Source of the DNA: an uncultured bacterium
GTDB lineage: Bacteria; Bacteroidota; Rhodothermia; Rhodothermales; UBA10348
NCBI GenBank assembly: GCA_943788505.1
Contig: CALSQR010000001.1
Span: 310,001 to 374,000, forward strand
Length of the DNA: 64,000 nucleotides
Reading direction: 5' to 3'
Shown one piece after another: positions 35,187 to 44,786 of this stretch. The stretch's first letter is position 1; each line of letters begins with the position of its first letter. A program made the translations under genes and the position numbers. The notes under the pieces are model-generated. The model was not told where the DNA came from. It searched no databases and saw nothing but the letters and a program-made list of their open reading frames with translations.

Positions 35187-35795
35187 CGTCGTTGCGCCTT
35201 CTGATAGACTAGAGTCACTTCTTGCGTTGAGTAGGCTTTCCTCAACAACCGTGTGGAATCGACGCTGATAAGAGATAATTCCTACTACACCAAGAACGAT
35301 TGCCATATCGGCTACATTCCAAATCGGAAATAGCGCCAGATACTTTCCTCCGAGGAAGGGAATCGCTTCAGGCACCATTCCACGCCAGACATTGATGTGT
35401 ATAAAATCAACTACTTTGCCCAGAAAATACGGGTCGTCGTGTAGAATCTTACCGTAAAAGACGCGGTCGATAATGTTGCCAATTGCACCACCGAGTACCA
35501 TGCTAAGGCTAATACGATAGGGGCGAAACATTCCTCCGACCCGGTACAGATACACAATGATGAGAATCGTGGCCACTATCGAGAAGATGCTAATCAGGGC
35601 AGGTGGGCCAAACTGGATTCCAAAGGCCATACCTGGATTCTCGATGAAAGTCAGTTTGAGCCAGTCTCCAAAGACAGAAATCGATTGACCCCGATACATC
35701 GTCTTCAAAACGGTGACTTTCGAAAGTTGATCTACAATGATGATCATAGCCACCATCATCATCGACTTTATCTTCCAATTGCGAGCAGAATCCAT
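35139..35795 (-). CDS. lspA: Lipoprotein signal peptidase LspA
   Basis: Membrane aspartyl peptidase that cleaves prolipoproteins before the lipidated Cys. The two Asp blocks are GNIIDRVFYG and FPIWNVADMAIVLGV; four hydrophobic helices are visible. At 218 aa it is some 50 residues longer than usual because of a Ser/Glu-rich tail (SSLSEGATTSPSETSSEGED). That tail is encoded by the DNA that overlaps the TonB receptor's last strand on the other strand. It ends the yggS-divIVA-ileS-dksA-lspA run. Confidence 0.94.
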   Translation of the reverse strand: MDSARNWKIKSMMMVAMIIIVDQLSKVTVLKTMYRGQSISVFGDWLKLTFIENPGMAFGIQFGPPALISIFSIVATILIIVYLYRVGGMFRPYRISLSMVLGGAIGNIIDRVFYGKILHDDPYFLGKVVDFIHINVWRGMVPEAIPFLGGKYLALFPIWNVADMAIVLGVVGIISYQRRFHTVVEESLLNARSDSSLSEGATTSPSETSSEGEDAGKE

Positions 35796-35864
35796 AGACC
35801 GGTAGATTTATCCCCGACTCGACTCGCTGCCTCACGACATCAGAGCGCCCGAAGAAAAGAACTA

Positions 35865-36281
35865 TTACTTCTTCTGGGCGAGCTTTGCTTCAATTGATAT
35901 TTCCGTGTGAGGCACTGATTCAAGGCGTTCCTTCGAGATAGGATTACCGGTAACCTTACACACACCGTAGCTTCCGCTAGCAATTCGGTCCAAGGCACGA
36001 TCCAAGTACCCGATGTATTTTTGCTGCCGAGCTACCATCAAATACAGCTTCTCACGGTCCATCGCATCTGTTCCTGCGTCCGCCATGTGGAAACTGTATG
36101 CAGTATCGTTTTCCGCCTGCTCACGCGCATCTTCAAGCTGCGCACGCATACGGGCTACATCATCGCTTGCTGACTCACGCTTCTCAGTTATCAGCTGCTT
36201 GAAATGATCCAGTTCTTCCGGGGTAAACGGTGAACGCAGTGCAACAGCTGGTTTCTGGTCCTTGTTTTTTTTCTCTGCCAT
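35865..36281 (-). CDS. DksA/TraR family protein with reduced zinc finger
   Basis: Coiled-coil protein of 138 aa of the DksA/TraR/YteA group that binds RNA polymerase's secondary channel in known members. The N-terminal coiled coil carries AENDTAYSFHMADAGTDAMDRE, with acidic residues at the tip. The C-terminal finger is SYGVCKVTGNPISKERLESVPHTEISIEA: it keeps the fold pattern but only one Cys, so zinc binding is unlikely. This form is common in Bacteroidota. It lies between ileS and lspA, the place of ylyA in Bacillus. Confidence 0.88.
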   Translation of the reverse strand: MAEKKNKDQKPAVALRSPFTPEELDHFKQLITEKRESASDDVARMRAQLEDAREQAENDTAYSFHMADAGTDAMDREKLYLMVARQQKYIGYLDRALDRIASGSYGVCKVTGNPISKERLESVPHTEISIEAKLAQKK

Positions 36282-36318
36282 GATAATTGAACGTGTTTAC
36301 GGTACGGATTCAAGTTGC

Positions 36319-39300
36319 TCAATTGCTGACCAACCGAATACCGACCGTCAGTCTCTCAGTGTTGATATCGAACTCCGAAATGAGTTCGCCATCAGGATTC
36401 GCAGCGGATTCAAACTCTAGACTCAACGTCTCGTTCCTGACCCATTCACCATGCTGCTCGAGTGCAGTTTCCATTCCTTGCGAACCTGTATAGCGGACCG
36501 AAATACGGTCGGTGACATCATATCCAGCATCTTTTCGCATATTCTGAATACGATTGATCGCTTCTCGTGCCAAACCCTCGGTTCGGAGTTCATCTGAGAT
36601 GGCCGTATCTAGCGCCACTGTGACCGTGTTCTCTTGGCCAACTAGCCAGCCTTCGATTCCTTCGCTAACGATTTCAAGATCATCTCCCGAGAGCACAACT
36701 ATTTCACCGTCCAGGTCAAGATTGAGCTCTCCTGTCGCTAAGTACTGGTCTATTTCTTCTGATGACATTGCCCTGATAGCCTGAGAGGCTGCTTTCATGT
36801 GACGTCCCAGTCGTTTACCTAATGCTTTGAAATTAGGTTTAGCCTGCCGACTAACAACTGATGAGGAGCCTTCCACAAAAGTAATGGACTTAACGTTCGT
36901 CTCTTCACGGATGATCGAAGCAACAGTCTCAACAATCATTTCCTCGACGTCAGGCCCAGTGACAACCATGATTCCCGGTAGAGGCTGACGCACATTTATT
37001 GATGCCGTATTTCTCAAGCCCAGTACAAGTGAAGAGATCGTTCTAGCCAAGTACATTTTATGCTCTAAATCCGAATCGAATGCATCAGCATGGTCCGACA
37101 CACCAGGAAACGTAGTAAGATGCACGGATTCTGCCTCCAACAGACCCAATGGACCATTCACATTATTGAACATCCATTCGGCATAAAACGGAGCAATCGG
37201 GGCCATTAACCTCGCGACGGTCAATAGACACTCCGCTACCGTCTGGTAGGCTGCATGTTTTGACTCTTCCCCTTCCCCCGTATCCTTGGCACTCCAGAAC
37301 CGGCGACGATTTCTGCGGATATACCAATTGGATAACTCATCGACAAAACCTTCAACGATACGTGCAGCTTTCGTGGGGTGGTACTCGGTGAGGGCAGCTT
37401 CCACCTGAACACCGGCAGTATGCAGTCGGGAAAGGATCCATCGATCCATTTCAGGGCGTTGACCTACCGCAACTGCTTCACCATACTCAAATCCATCAAC
37501 GTTAGCATAGGTAGCGAAGAATGAATAGACATTCGTGAGGGTATTGAAGAAACGGCGTTGTATATCAATAATACCTCGCTCTGAAAACTTCAGATTTTCC
37601 CATGGCGGCGTGTTACTCATCATGTACCAGCGAATCACATCTACGCCATGCGTGTCGATCAACGCGAACGGATCAACTGCGTTGCCCTTGCTTTTGGACA
37701 TCTTCTCGCCCTTCTCATCCAGCACTAAGCCGTTCACAACCACGTTGCGGTACGCAACGTCGTCCATAACGAGCGCTGCAATAGCGTGAAGTGTGTAGAA
37801 CCAGCCTCTTGTTTGGTCAACTCCTTCCGCAATGAAATCACCGGGGAAGTTGCGCTCAAATACTTCCTTGTTCTCAAAAGGATAGTGCCACTGTGCAAAT
37901 GGCATAGCCCCAGAATCAAACCAGACGTCAATGAGGTCTTCTACCCGGCGCATGGTACCACCATCTGGAGCCGACCAGGTCAGTTCATCGACAAATGGAC
38001 GATGTAAGTCGACATCTTCATCATTCTCGGGTAACTGGCCCGGGCACTTCTCCCTCAACTGGGCAATCGAACCGATTACTTCAATGTATTCAGATTCTGG
38101 AGCATCTGATTGCCAAATTGGAAGCGGCGTACCCCAGTATCTACGACGGCTTAGCGCCCAGTCCACATTGTTCTTTAACCAGTCTCCAAAACGCCCTGTA
38201 CCAATACCGGCGGGCTGCCAATTGATGGTATCATTAAGCTCCATCAATCGGTCCTTGATTGCAGTGGTTCGGACAAACCAGCTGTCAACAGGATAACTCA
38301 TGAGGGGTGTTCCTTTACGCCAATCATGAGGGTAATTGTGGAGATACGTCTCGTGCCGATACATCAGTCCGCGGTCTCGCAAATCTCGTGAAACCACTTT
38401 ATCAGCATCCTTGAACCACATCCCAGCAACAAGTCCGAACTCTTCTCGGAAACAGCCATCGGGCTCAACGGCATTTAACATTGGCAGGCCTGTCTTTTGG
38501 GCTGTCTCGAAGTCTTCTGCACCAAACGCAGGTGCGGTATGAACCAATCCCGTTCCGTCTTCTGTGGAGACGTAATCTGCGGGAACGATGCGCCATGCAT
38601 TTTCGGTGCCTTCCGTTCCGACAAAGAAATCATACAGAGGCTCGTACATCCGTCCAACGAGGTCTGAGCCGACATACTCTTCAACAACCTCATACTCCTC
38701 TTTAATCACAGAGAGCCGGGCTTTAGCCAGAATCAAGTCGTGCTCGCCGATGTCATCTGTCGTCAATCGTATTCTGACATAGTCGATCTTTGGACCTACC
38801 GCGACGGCAACGTTAGATACTGTTGTCCAAGGTGTTGTTGTCCATGCGAGATAGTACAGATTGGCGTCTTCGGAGGAACGAAACCGAGTGTAAATACTCG
38901 GGTCCTGGACCTCCTTATACCCAAGACTGACTTCATGCGATGAGAGTACTGTACCGGAACCAGGGCTATACCACTGAATTTTAAATCCTTTATAGAGATA
39001 CCCCTTCCGATGCATCTCACTGAGAAGCCACCATACGCTCTCTATATAGCTTGATTTAAACGTGATATATGGATCATCAAGATCGACCCAGTACCCCATG
39101 CGGGTAGTCAATTGATCCCATAGGCCTTTATACCTGAGAACGCTCTCGCGACAGGCAGCATTGTACTCAGCAATGCCATATTCCTCTACCTGGTGCCGGC
39201 CCTCCAAGCCCAATTCTTTCTCAATTTCGATCTCTACAGGCAACCCATGTGTATCCCAGCCAGCTTTGCGTTCAACTTGGAATCCTTCCATGGTTTTGAA

Positions 39301-39510
39301 CCGACAGAAGATATCCTTAATGGTCCGGGCCATCACATGGTGGATCCCTGGTTTGCCGTTAGCCGTTGGGGGGCCTTCAAAAAAGGTGAACGTCTCTGCC
39401 CCTTCGTGCTGCCGAATACTTTTGCCGAAAATATCTTCCTTTTCCCAAAAGGATAAGACGTCCCTTTCGAGCTTATCGGCGTTGATTTCTTTGAATTCGT
39501 TGAAGGCCAT
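36319..39510 (-). CDS. ileS: Isoleucyl-tRNA synthetase IleS
   Basis: Class I aminoacyl-tRNA synthetase, 1063 aa. The HIGH box is PGIHHVMARTIKD (about residues 54-66), the KMSKS box is GEKMSKSKGN, and GWDTHGLPVEIEIEKELG identifies IleRS, probably of the longer eukaryote-like class, which is less sensitive to mupirocin in known cases. The CP1 editing domain and a long C-terminal tRNA-binding part are intact. No T-box or other leader was recognised in the 112-nt gap upstream. Confidence 0.97.
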   Translation of the reverse strand: MAFNEFKEINADKLERDVLSFWEKEDIFGKSIRQHEGAETFTFFEGPPTANGKPGIHHVMARTIKDIFCRFKTMEGFQVERKAGWDTHGLPVEIEIEKELGLEGRHQVEEYGIAEYNAACRESVLRYKGLWDQLTTRMGYWVDLDDPYITFKSSYIESVWWLLSEMHRKGYLYKGFKIQWYSPGSGTVLSSHEVSLGYKEVQDPSIYTRFRSSEDANLYYLAWTTTPWTTVSNVAVAVGPKIDYVRIRLTTDDIGEHDLILAKARLSVIKEEYEVVEEYVGSDLVGRMYEPLYDFFVGTEGTENAWRIVPADYVSTEDGTGLVHTAPAFGAEDFETAQKTGLPMLNAVEPDGCFREEFGLVAGMWFKDADKVVSRDLRDRGLMYRHETYLHNYPHDWRKGTPLMSYPVDSWFVRTTAIKDRLMELNDTINWQPAGIGTGRFGDWLKNNVDWALSRRRYWGTPLPIWQSDAPESEYIEVIGSIAQLREKCPGQLPENDEDVDLHRPFVDELTWSAPDGGTMRRVEDLIDVWFDSGAMPFAQWHYPFENKEVFERNFPGDFIAEGVDQTRGWFYTLHAIAALVMDDVAYRNVVVNGLVLDEKGEKMSKSKGNAVDPFALIDTHGVDVIRWYMMSNTPPWENLKFSERGIIDIQRRFFNTLTNVYSFFATYANVDGFEYGEAVAVGQRPEMDRWILSRLHTAGVQVEAALTEYHPTKAARIVEGFVDELSNWYIRRNRRRFWSAKDTGEGEESKHAAYQTVAECLLTVARLMAPIAPFYAEWMFNNVNGPLGLLEAESVHLTTFPGVSDHADAFDSDLEHKMYLARTISSLVLGLRNTASINVRQPLPGIMVVTGPDVEEMIVETVASIIREETNVKSITFVEGSSSVVSRQAKPNFKALGKRLGRHMKAASQAIRAMSSEEIDQYLATGELNLDLDGEIVVLSGDDLEIVSEGIEGWLVGQENTVTVALDTAISDELRTEGLAREAINRIQNMRKDAGYDVTDRISVRYTGSQGMETALEQHGEWVRNETLSLEFESAANPDGELISEFDINTERLTVGIRLVSN

Positions 39511-39622
39511 ACGGCTACCAAATAGGGCTTTAGTACAGAAAACGGAAGATAGCGACTATCGTGATCAAGACTGAGACTGATTGCGCCTTGAACTCATACA
39601 AAAAGCCGAATTACGACTTTCC

Positions 39623-40453
39623 TCAAATTCGCGGAAGCAACGCCTTAAGCATCTTAGATAAAGGGTCACTAGCACGTGCTGCTGCGGCTAGGACATCTTC
39701 AATTGAAATTGGCTGCAATGTATCGGGAAAGCATTCATCGGTAATGACTGAAAATGCTACAACCTGAACACCCATATGGTTGGCCACTATCACTTCTGGG
39801 ACCGTACTCATTCCGACAACATCAGCCCCCATCTTGTGAAGCATGCGGTATTCTGCCCGTGTCTCCAAGTTTGGTCCAACGACAGAGATATAGACTCCTT
39901 CGTGCAGCTTGATGTCCAATTCCGTGGCTACTGCTCTTGCTTTCGCTCGCAGGTCGGCGGGATATGGATCGCTCATGTCTGGGAAACGAGGGCCCCAAGA
40001 GTCTTCGTTAGGCCCTTCAAGCGGATTGTGGCCCGTCAGGTTAATGTGATCCTCAATAAGCATGATATCACCCGAACGAAAGGCTGGATTCATGCCTCCG
40101 CTGGCATTGGACACAATTAAGGTCTTAATCCCACACGCTGCCAATGCACGTATCGGCAGCGTTACCTCTTTAGAGGAATAGCCCTCATAAATATGAGCTC
40201 TACCCTGCATGGCGACGATCTTTCGCCCAGCGAGTGTACCCAAAAGAAGTGTTCCTGCGTGGGACTGTACTGTTGACTCAGGGAAACCAGGTATATCACT
40301 GTATGACAACTCCTTCTCAACCGTAATGGCCTTCGAAAGACCATCTAAGCCTGTCCCCAAGATCACTCCTACGTCTGGAACAGATCCAAAAGAGTCAGCG
40401 ATAGCCGCTGCAGCTGCTGCTACTTTTTCATAATACGTCGACGACGATTGCAT
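39623..40453 (-). CDS. punA: Purine nucleoside phosphorylase (trimeric class)
   Basis: Phosphorolysis of purine nucleosides to base and ribose 1-phosphate. About 276 aa. Family marks: GVILGTGLDGL, the QGRAHIYEGYS block, SNASGGMNPAFRSGDIMLIEDHINLTG, and GPNLETRAEYRML with the MSTVPEVIVANHMG segment. The ATG at 40453 overlaps the divIVA stop (TGATG), so it is coupled to divIVA. It is an insertion relative to the Bacillus order divIVA-ileS. Confidence 0.95.
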   Translation of the reverse strand: MQSSSTYYEKVAAAAAAIADSFGSVPDVGVILGTGLDGLSKAITVEKELSYSDIPGFPESTVQSHAGTLLLGTLAGRKIVAMQGRAHIYEGYSSKEVTLPIRALAACGIKTLIVSNASGGMNPAFRSGDIMLIEDHINLTGHNPLEGPNEDSWGPRFPDMSDPYPADLRAKARAVATELDIKLHEGVYISVVGPNLETRAEYRMLHKMGADVVGMSTVPEVIVANHMGVQVVAFSVITDECFPDTLQPISIEDVLAAAARASDPLSKMLKALLPRI

Positions 40454-41445
40454 CAATTTCCTGCCCCATCCTGCTCCTCATCCAGTCCTTTTAGGATTTC
40501 GTGGATCTTTTTGATCTCCTCATCGGCAGATTCATCTCCTACCATGCGCTTCTCCGCGTCATGGTCTTCTTCAGAGGTCTCATCATCCGCAGGCTCAACG
40601 GACTCAAAAACCGGAGTTACGCGCCAAGACGGTGACCCCTCCTTGTGTGATGATTCTTCGTCATCGGACTCGTCGTCATCGTCGTACTCCAGATCGTCGT
40701 CGTCATCATCATCGTCTTCCCACTCTTCATCATCCTCATCTGAGGAGTCGTCATCATCATCGTACTCAAGGTCGTCGTCTGCATCGTCGTCGTCTATATC
40801 CTCGTCTTCATCCCAGTTATCTTGAGGTGTTTCTGAAGACTCACCTTCTTCTTGTGGTTGAGGATCTTGCCATCCGGCGAAAATATCATCTAAATCGATC
40901 GATTCATCACTCTCAGCTGCATCTTCGCCTGCCTTTTCATCGCGAATCAGTTCGATTTCTCGATGCGGGGATGCTCCAGCTAATGTTCTATCAGATGTAT
41001 CTGATTCGAAATGACGCAACATTTCCATTTCGGAAACCAGAAATGAGCGCAGTTTGGCCACAATCTCCTGCTGGCGAACCGAATACCTTGCTGTTTCTCG
41101 CTTGATCTCCAGTCTACTTGAATCAGCTTCCCTCTGCATCTCAACAATTCTGTTCTCTGCTTCTTCAAGCATTGCAGCCGCTTTTCGCTCTGCCGACTCA
41201 ATTGTCTGGCGAGAACTTGTTCTGGCTGTTTGGAGAGCCACCTCCAGTGCCTCCTCAACTTTCATATAGTGCTCAAGCGTCAGTTGCTGTTCCTGGATCT
41301 TGTCATTGTTTCGACGAAGATCATCAACCATTTCCTGCCATTCTGTGGCAACCACCTGAAGAAACGAGTCTACCTCCTCGGCATCATACCCACGGAATGT
41401 CCGGGCGAATTCCTGTTTGCGGATGTCCAGTGCAGAAATTTTCAT
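40453..41445 (-). CDS. divIVA: DivIVA domain protein with long acidic tail
   Basis: Curvature-sensing scaffold family best known in Gram-positive bacteria. Residues 1-65 carry the domain (DIRKQEFARTFRGYDAEEVDSFLQ), followed by a coiled coil to about residue 150 with heptad Glu/Arg/Leu (ALEVALQTARTSSRQTIESAERKAAAMLEE). Residues about 185-310 are almost entirely Asp and Glu with repeated DDDLEYDDDD units. The gene lies between yggS and punA-ileS, as divIVA does between ylmE and ileS in Bacillus. A role in envelope growth or division is inferred from domain and context. Confidence 0.87.
   Translation of the reverse strand: MKISALDIRKQEFARTFRGYDAEEVDSFLQVVATEWQEMVDDLRRNNDKIQEQQLTLEHYMKVEEALEVALQTARTSSRQTIESAERKAAAMLEEAENRIVEMQREADSSRLEIKRETARYSVRQQEIVAKLRSFLVSEMEMLRHFESDTSDRTLAGASPHREIELIRDEKAGEDAAESDESIDLDDIFAGWQDPQPQEEGESSETPQDNWDEDEDIDDDDADDDLEYDDDDDSSDEDDEEWEDDDDDDDDLEYDDDDESDDEESSHKEGSPSWRVTPVFESVEPADDETSEEDHDAEKRMVGDESADEEIKKIHEILKGLDEEQDGAGN
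40660..40815. repeat. GAT/GAC/GAA-type trinucleotide low-complexity tract in divIVA
   Basis: On plus the tract reads as runs of TCG, TCA and TCT triplets (for example CGTCGTCGTCATCATCATCG), coding Asp/Glu on minus. The unit CGTCGTACTC-AGATCGTCGTC occurs in two imperfect copies (near 40681 and 40760). Such tracts can change length by slippage without breaking frame. Confidence 0.75.
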
Positions 41446-41559
41446 GGCATACAGATTGGATAGCGGACTGAACTACCGGGAGACCCCGGCCTCTTCTATT
41501 TGACATACTAAGATACAGAAATCATAGCGTATCCCGTAGCGCACAACCTCCTTCCTTTG

Positions 41560-42252
41560 CTAGCGTGTACCGAAGATTGCACTGCCGACTCGTACATGGG
41601 TCGCCCCCTCTTCGATCGCTACCTCGTAATCGGAACTCATGCCCATCGAAAGCTGGCAAACACCATCTAACAAACGATCAGAGATGCTTTCACCCAGTCG
41701 GCGCAGTAAAACTAGTTCAGGGCGAGCTTTTTCAGCATCACTAACGGGTGCCGCTAGAGTCATGAGACCCGTAGGTATGACTCTATCACAAGCAGAAATT
41801 GCGTCCAAAAACCTACCAAGATCATCTGGTTCAATACCGAATTTGGATGTTTCACCAGAGACATTGACCTGAATTAAACATTTCAAGCTGGTATCCTCGG
41901 CCTCGAGACGAGCCTGAAGGGCTTGTGCAAGCCTAGTACTGTCAAGAGCGTGAAACAGCGAAGCGCGCCCAATAATGTCTTTGACTTTATTGCGTTGCAA
42001 ATGCCCAATGTGATGCCAAACAATCGGGTGCTCTACCGTACCTGAACCCAATTCATCAACCTTCGAAATCAGCTCTTGGACCTTGTTTTCTCCAAAGTCA
42101 ACTTGCCCTGCACGGCTGGCTGCAACGATATCCGATGATGGAAATGTCTTTGAAACCGCTATCAGCGTGACGTCATCCGCGTTTCGACCTGACCGAGCGG
42201 CTGCGTTGGAGATCGACTGCCGCATGGCAGCCAGTCTGTCTTCGAGAGTCAT
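41560..42252 (-). CDS. yggS: YggS family PLP homeostasis protein
   Basis: PLP-binding protein with an alanine-racemase-like barrel but no known catalysis; it controls vitamin B6 and amino acid balance in E. coli. The PLP lysine is in LIAVSKTFPSSDI, the DFGENKVQEL and WHHIGHLQRNK motifs follow, and the phosphate-binding SMGMSSDYEVAIEEGATHVRVGSAIFG block closes the 230-aa product. The ATG at 42252 is used because the track start at 42315 overlaps the permease and precedes the conserved region. First gene of the yggS-divIVA-punA-ileS run. Confidence 0.93.
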   Translation of the reverse strand: MTLEDRLAAMRQSISNAAARSGRNADDVTLIAVSKTFPSSDIVAASRAGQVDFGENKVQELISKVDELGSGTVEHPIVWHHIGHLQRNKVKDIIGRASLFHALDSTRLAQALQARLEAEDTSLKCLIQVNVSGETSKFGIEPDDLGRFLDAISACDRVIPTGLMTLAAPVSDAEKARPELVLLRRLGESISDRLLDGVCQLSMGMSSDYEVAIEEGATHVRVGSAIFGTR

Positions 42253-42268
42253 ATCGAAAAAGGGAATA

Positions 42269-44785
42269 TCACGTTTCTGAACGAAGTACTTCGAGAGCGG
42301 AACGGTCATACACACCCCGGGAATTGAAGTGCCCGATGATCAAGGTTAGCCCGATGACCACTCCCATGATTGTAAGAATAGCTCCTGGTGCAAGAATCAA
42401 CTCAGTTGCGAAAACGAATCGAGCAATGCACCATCCGGCAATCACGGACAAAAGCACGCCTGTTGCGGAAGAAACTAGGCCCAGCACCAGATACTCAACG
42501 GACATAATCCTAAGAACCGTTTTACGAGACGCTCCTAGCGTCTTAAGAAGAACAGATTCTTCAATCCGTTGGAAACGACTAATCAGGACGGCACCTGCAA
42601 GTACGATCAAGCCTGTTGAAATGGAAAAGAGGGCCATGAACCGTGCAACGAATCCAATTCGAGAGAAAATGGCGTCAAACACAGAAAGGACCAGTGAGAT
42701 GTCGATCGATGAAACGTTGGGTTGGCTACGGATTACTGCACCTTGGACAAGGGCGGAGGCCTCTTCAGAGTCTGCTCGCGTCATAACGACGTGCGTTGCA
42801 GGTGCATTGTCCAGAGTACCATCCGGGAATACCACAAAGAAATTGGTCTGCATGCGACGCCAATCCACTTCTCTAAGGCTAGCTACCTCAGTCTCTACCG
42901 GAATGCCTTGAATATCGAATACAATCTGGTCACCAATCATGACCTCCAGTTCCGAAGCAACCCCCACCTCTACAGAAACTGGGATAGGTCCGCTACCAGA
43001 GTGTGCACCAACAAATTCGCCTTCTAGAAGCGTTTCTGAATCTGTAAGACGGTCTCGATAGGTAGAGCGATATTCTCGTCGGTGAGCCCATGAAGTGCGC
43101 ACGGTAGAATCGGCTCTCATTTCATCTACACTTAAGCCTTTGACAGACTGAATCCGCATTGTTACGATCGGAACATCCTCCATTACAGGAAGCCCAGTTT
43201 GCTCTACTGTAGCAATAAGCTCATCGACCTGATCGGGCTGAATGTCGAAGAAAATGAGATTGGGGCGCTCTTCTGCTCCAGCGACTGTGATCTGCCCCAG
43301 TAACGTCTGCTCACTAATCAACATAGTTGTGACAAGAAACGTACCCAATCCCAGTGCCAGGACCATCATCAGAGTCTGGTTATTGGGTCGATGAAGATTG
43401 GCAATTCCTTGCTTGATCGTATAAGAAGTGCGTATCGGGGGTCTGCGCACTAAAAGCCACATGACACCTTTTGCAGTCGCTGCTAATAGAAGAAACACCA
43501 CCAGAATGCCGCCGGCGTAGGAAAGCCCCATCAATGGCGTTGGGGCTTGAATCATGGCAAACCCTGTAGTTCCTAGCCCAACAACTGCGGCAGTGGCCCA
43601 CCACATCCACCCTTTCTCGAGTGCGGTTGTATCTACTCCTGAACGTAATGCAGCGAGCGGAGATACGTTTCTCAGTGACAGGAGAGGCAATAGTGCGAAC
43701 AGAATAGTGACACCTAAGCCGATGCCAGAGCCCATAAATACGGCTGGCCAAGAGATATTGAATGAGACATCAACAGGCAGGAAGTCACCCAAAATGATTG
43801 GTATCAAGGTCTGAATACTAACTCCAACCACACTTCCTGCTAATGCGCCAAATAGTCCCATTCCAAGGGCTTGCATCAGGTACACTCCCACGGTGGACCA
43901 GGTTGACGCGCCATAACAGCGGAGGACTGCGATCGTCTGAACGCGTTGACGGACATAGACGCTGATGCTTGACGCCACGCCCAAAGAACCTAAAAGCAAT
44001 GCGGTGAAACCGACAAGTCCCAAGAACCGATACAAGTTTGTTAGCGCTTCGTCCCAGTTTTCACGCTCTTCTTCTACCGTATCAATTCCTACGCGTTCTT
44101 CCTGTAAGCTTTCACGTAATGGTTCAGCCGTTGCCTCCACATCTCGCTCATCCTCGAAGCGAAAATACACCTCGTAATCTGCACGACTACCCATGGCAAG
44201 CAACGTGGTATCGACTCTTGCCAAGGGCACATAGATACGTGGACTGAACAGCATGATGGCCGCCGACTCCCTTGGCGTTTGCAGTAGACGCCCTTCAACG
44301 CGATACATACTGCGCCCAATCTTGACCGAATCCCCCACCACTACTCCATATTGTTGCATCAGTGTGCCATCCACTAACGCACCGTCGCCGCTCAGATATT
44401 GTTCTGCGGCTTCAGGTGGATCTGTTTCAATCGCCCCATAAAATGGATAACCTGCCTCATTTCCTCGAACAGTAACTAGGCGTGAAGAGGCAGTACGTGG
44501 GAAATATGCCATGGAGGAAAAAGAAGTCCTACGACTTTGTATGCCTCCAAGAGAATCCACAATTGACTCAACATTGTCACTGAACGGCTTTGAACTCTCC
44601 AAGCTCATGTCGGCGCCGAGCAACGTTTGTGCTTCTGCATCAATGGCTGTACGCAGGTTGTCTCCAAACGAATTAATAGAAACGAGCGCAGCTACGCCAA
44701 GAACCATAGAGGAGACGAATAGCGCTAATCGCCCACGGTTACCCCGTGTGTCCCTACGAGCAAATCTGAACATCCATCGCTGCAT
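42269..44785 (-). CDS. ABC transporter permease, YbbP/FtsX type
   Basis: Large permease of about 838 aa with two FtsX domains. Helices are seen near the N-terminus (LALFVSSMVLGVAALVS), around 260-400, a further cluster in the middle (ATAAVVGLGTTGFAMIQ) and four at the C-terminus, with extracytoplasmic MacB-like domains between. YbbP-type proteins fit this size. GGAGG lies 8 nt before the ATG at 44785 (product starts MQRWMFRFARRD), which I prefer to the ATG at 44800. It follows its ATPase with almost no gap. Likely works in envelope or lipid export; the cargo is unknown. Confidence 0.88.
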   Translation of the reverse strand: MQRWMFRFARRDTRGNRGRLALFVSSMVLGVAALVSINSFGDNLRTAIDAEAQTLLGADMSLESSKPFSDNVESIVDSLGGIQSRRTSFSSMAYFPRTASSRLVTVRGNEAGYPFYGAIETDPPEAAEQYLSGDGALVDGTLMQQYGVVVGDSVKIGRSMYRVEGRLLQTPRESAAIMLFSPRIYVPLARVDTTLLAMGSRADYEVYFRFEDERDVEATAEPLRESLQEERVGIDTVEEERENWDEALTNLYRFLGLVGFTALLLGSLGVASSISVYVRQRVQTIAVLRCYGASTWSTVGVYLMQALGMGLFGALAGSVVGVSIQTLIPIILGDFLPVDVSFNISWPAVFMGSGIGLGVTILFALLPLLSLRNVSPLAALRSGVDTTALEKGWMWWATAAVVGLGTTGFAMIQAPTPLMGLSYAGGILVVFLLLAATAKGVMWLLVRRPPIRTSYTIKQGIANLHRPNNQTLMMVLALGLGTFLVTTMLISEQTLLGQITVAGAEERPNLIFFDIQPDQVDELIATVEQTGLPVMEDVPIVTMRIQSVKGLSVDEMRADSTVRTSWAHRREYRSTYRDRLTDSETLLEGEFVGAHSGSGPIPVSVEVGVASELEVMIGDQIVFDIQGIPVETEVASLREVDWRRMQTNFFVVFPDGTLDNAPATHVVMTRADSEEASALVQGAVIRSQPNVSSIDISLVLSVFDAIFSRIGFVARFMALFSISTGLIVLAGAVLISRFQRIEESVLLKTLGASRKTVLRIMSVEYLVLGLVSSATGVLLSVIAGWCIARFVFATELILAPGAILTIMGVVIGLTLIIGHFNSRGVYDRSALEVLRSET

Positions 44786-44786
44786 G

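Noticed and set aside
40448-40825. Ser-rich 125-aa ORF
   Set aside because: Antisense of the Asp/Glu tail of divIVA; composition is a consequence of that tract.
42324-42911. 195-aa plus-strand ORF
   Set aside because: Antisense shadow of the ABC permease C-terminus.
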